NCBI GenBank assembly: GCA_015179025.1
Contig: WHUX01000576.1
Coordinates: forward strand, 1-18,546
From: Terfezia claveryi
Taxonomy: Eukaryota; Ascomycota; Pezizomycetes; Pezizales; Pezizaceae
Direction: 5' to 3'
DNA length: 18,546 nt
Shown: one piece after another, positions 17,319-18,546 of the stretch
Layout of the letters: each line of letters opens with the position of its first letter
Position numbering within the stretch: position 1 is the first letter of the stretch
The notes under the pieces: model-generated
Told to the model about the DNA's origin: nothing
Databases searched by the model: none
Seen by the model: only the letters and a program-made list of their open reading frames with translations
Made by a program: the position numbers and the translations under genes

Positions 17319-18360
17319 GTGTATGGAAGGGATCTAGAACCATGGCGAATGTATAAGATCAGCGTATACACAGGTCAGCTGCGAATCAGTTACAGATTAT
17401 AGTGAACCAGATAATTGGGAAAATATTAGTGACGCAGAAGAAACTGATTCAGAAAGAGAACTCGTGACAGCTGTTTCTACGGTACAGAAACAATTCAACC
17501 CTGTAATGGAGTTTCCCTTATTATTTCCCAAGACAATTCCACGGAATTACCTCCACTAAGAAAAATTAATCACTCTATCAAACCAAAAGCAGGAGCTACT
17601 TGGATACCAAAATGGCGACCCTCAGGACATCGATTTAGACAACAAATCCATGACAAATTAGTCGAAGAAGAAGCATCAGGTCGCATATATAGAGTAGAAA
17701 ATGACACAATGCTGTAGTCATGTTCACTATCCCTAAACAAGATAAACCGGAAGAAGCCCGACATGTCAATGACTTGTCGAGACCGCAATTTAGCCGTCGA
17801 ACCGGACCACACCCCATTGCCAGATATTAATGAAGCAATTGAACTAGTAGCGGAGAATCCCATTTGGACTGAGGTCGACTTAGCTGACGGATTTTTTTAA
17901 TATCAGGAACGATGAAGAATCTGAGCAACACTCTACCTTTTTATGTCACATGGGATATTTCAAAAGTAGAGTATGCAACAAGGGGATCGTAATGCACCGC
18001 TACCATAGTTCGTTATGCATGAAATTTTAAGATATGGTCTATAAAAATTTAATCATCTATATGATGATATTATTATATTCTCCAAAACATATGAAGAATA
18101 TGTAGAATTATTGAAGAAAGTACTTCAACGCTACAGGACGAGAAATTCTATCTCAAAGAAAGCAAATGCCAGTTCTTTACTCCAAGATTGGAAATCTTAG
18201 ACACGTTTTGACATCAGATGGATTACATGTAGACACGAAGAAGAGAACTACTATATTAACATTTCCAACTCCTACAAGAAAAAATGATCTTAGAAGATTC
18301 CTTGGAATTGTTAATTATCTCAGCAGATTTATTCTGACTTAGTATCGTATGCAAGCACCC
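17319..18360 (+). pseudogene. Reverse transcriptase of element C, heavily frameshifted
   Basis: An acidic spacer (DNWENISDAEETDSERELVT) leads into RT: LPPLRKINHSIKPKAGATW, WRPSGHRFRQQIHDKL, then a frame change near 17710, VMFTIPKQDKPEEARHVND, another change near 17775, RDRNLAVEPDHTPLPDINEA and NPIWTEVDLADGFF. Near 17900 and 17960 further shifts occur. The active site reads LYDD (18057-18068) in place of a Y-x-DD quartet with an intact neighbourhood. After it come IIIFSKTYEEYVELLKKVLQ and LTSDGLHVDTKKRTTILTFP, ending NYLSRFIL. Domain order and wording agree with gypsy RT. At least five frame changes make it non-functional. Confidence 0.82.
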
Positions 18361-18546
18361 TGTCAGAACTGCAAGGAGAAACAAAGAAATGGGAATGGAC
18401 AGATACTCATAATGTAGCTTTGAAAACTTAAGGAACTCGTAAATTCCCCATATATTTTAAAACCCTGGAATAATGAATCTACCAACCCAATATTTAGTTG
18501 TAATGCTAGTGATTAGGACTAGGATCCTGGATAGGTCAAGGACCGT
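18361..18546 (+). pseudogene. Start of RNase H of element C, cut by the window edge
   Basis: TLSELQGETKKWEWTDTHNV, then KELVNSPYILKPWNNESTNP and CNASD..LGSWIGQG match the tether and first RNase H strand of gypsy pol; the Asp of NASD is the first catalytic residue. A TAA (about 18429) and a TAG after NASD interrupt it. Confidence 0.65.

Larger units (their letters stand above)
13585..18546 (+). mobile_element. Element C: Ty3/gypsy copy of the A LTR family, truncated by the window edge
   Basis: 5' LTR 13585-14264, leader 14265-15094, then broken gag, protease, RT and the start of RNase H. Integrase and the 3' LTR lie outside. It interrupts the LTR of element B. The predicted target duplication is TTTAG (13580-13584). 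Its coding sequence has many more frameshifts than element B, although its LTR looks close to those of A. Confidence 0.9.

Noticed and set aside
1..18546. tRNA, rRNA or other structured RNA genes
   Set aside because: No cloverleaf, box A/B pair or rRNA-like segment was seen on reading; a tRNAscan or Rfam run could still find one.

Overview
The window reads as repeat-rich, non-genic DNA from a filamentous fungus. The evidence is short GT-AG introns (59, 140 and 141 nt) with CTAAC-like branch sites, TATAAATA promoters, and Ty3/gypsy elements with chromodomains. The polymerase and integrase wording of elements A and C resembles elements I know from Agaricomycetes (Basidiomycota), but that placement is from memory of the families and was not searched. 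I recognise no ordinary host gene, no rRNA or tRNA and no CRISPR array.

Layout, left to right. (1) 1-1102: the 5' end of a Ty3/gypsy element on the minus strand (element D): a 451-nt LTR and a broken gag running off the left edge. (2) 1103-1734: an orphan stretch with an intron-like segment and a 76-codon acidic ORF of unknown origin. (3) About 1735-10424 (perhaps from further left): a hAT DNA transposon. Its transposase has four exons, a BED zinc finger, D-D-E residues and a hAT dimerisation region, but five in-frame stops and one frameshift. (4) 2811-7590: a complete Ty3/gypsy-type insertion (element A) inside hAT exon 2, with 681- and 679-nt LTRs and a 5-bp target duplication ATAAT. (5) 10519-13584: the RT-RNase H-integrase-chromodomain part and 3' end of a second chromovirus (element B, LTR start like D). 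(6) 13585-18546: a third gypsy copy (element C, LTR family of A) inserted 20 nt into the 3' LTR of B and running off the right edge.

Nesting gives a relative order: the hAT is older than A, and B is older than C. A and C share LTRs and leader over about 1.19 kb, then diverge abruptly. C carries a recognisable but broken gag-protease-RT-RNase H series. A instead has an unfamiliar ORF with four Cys/His motifs joined directly to integrase plus chromodomain, with no protease, RT or RNase H. A therefore looks like a chimeric non-autonomous element that would need enzymes from a relative such as C.

The two signals most worth following are the unfamiliar zinc-motif ORF of A, and about 20 copies of a TCCGTGACA-type motif arranged in four phased clusters at both ends and in two introns of the hAT, probably transposase binding sites. 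All coding regions seen are damaged, so nothing here looks autonomous today.
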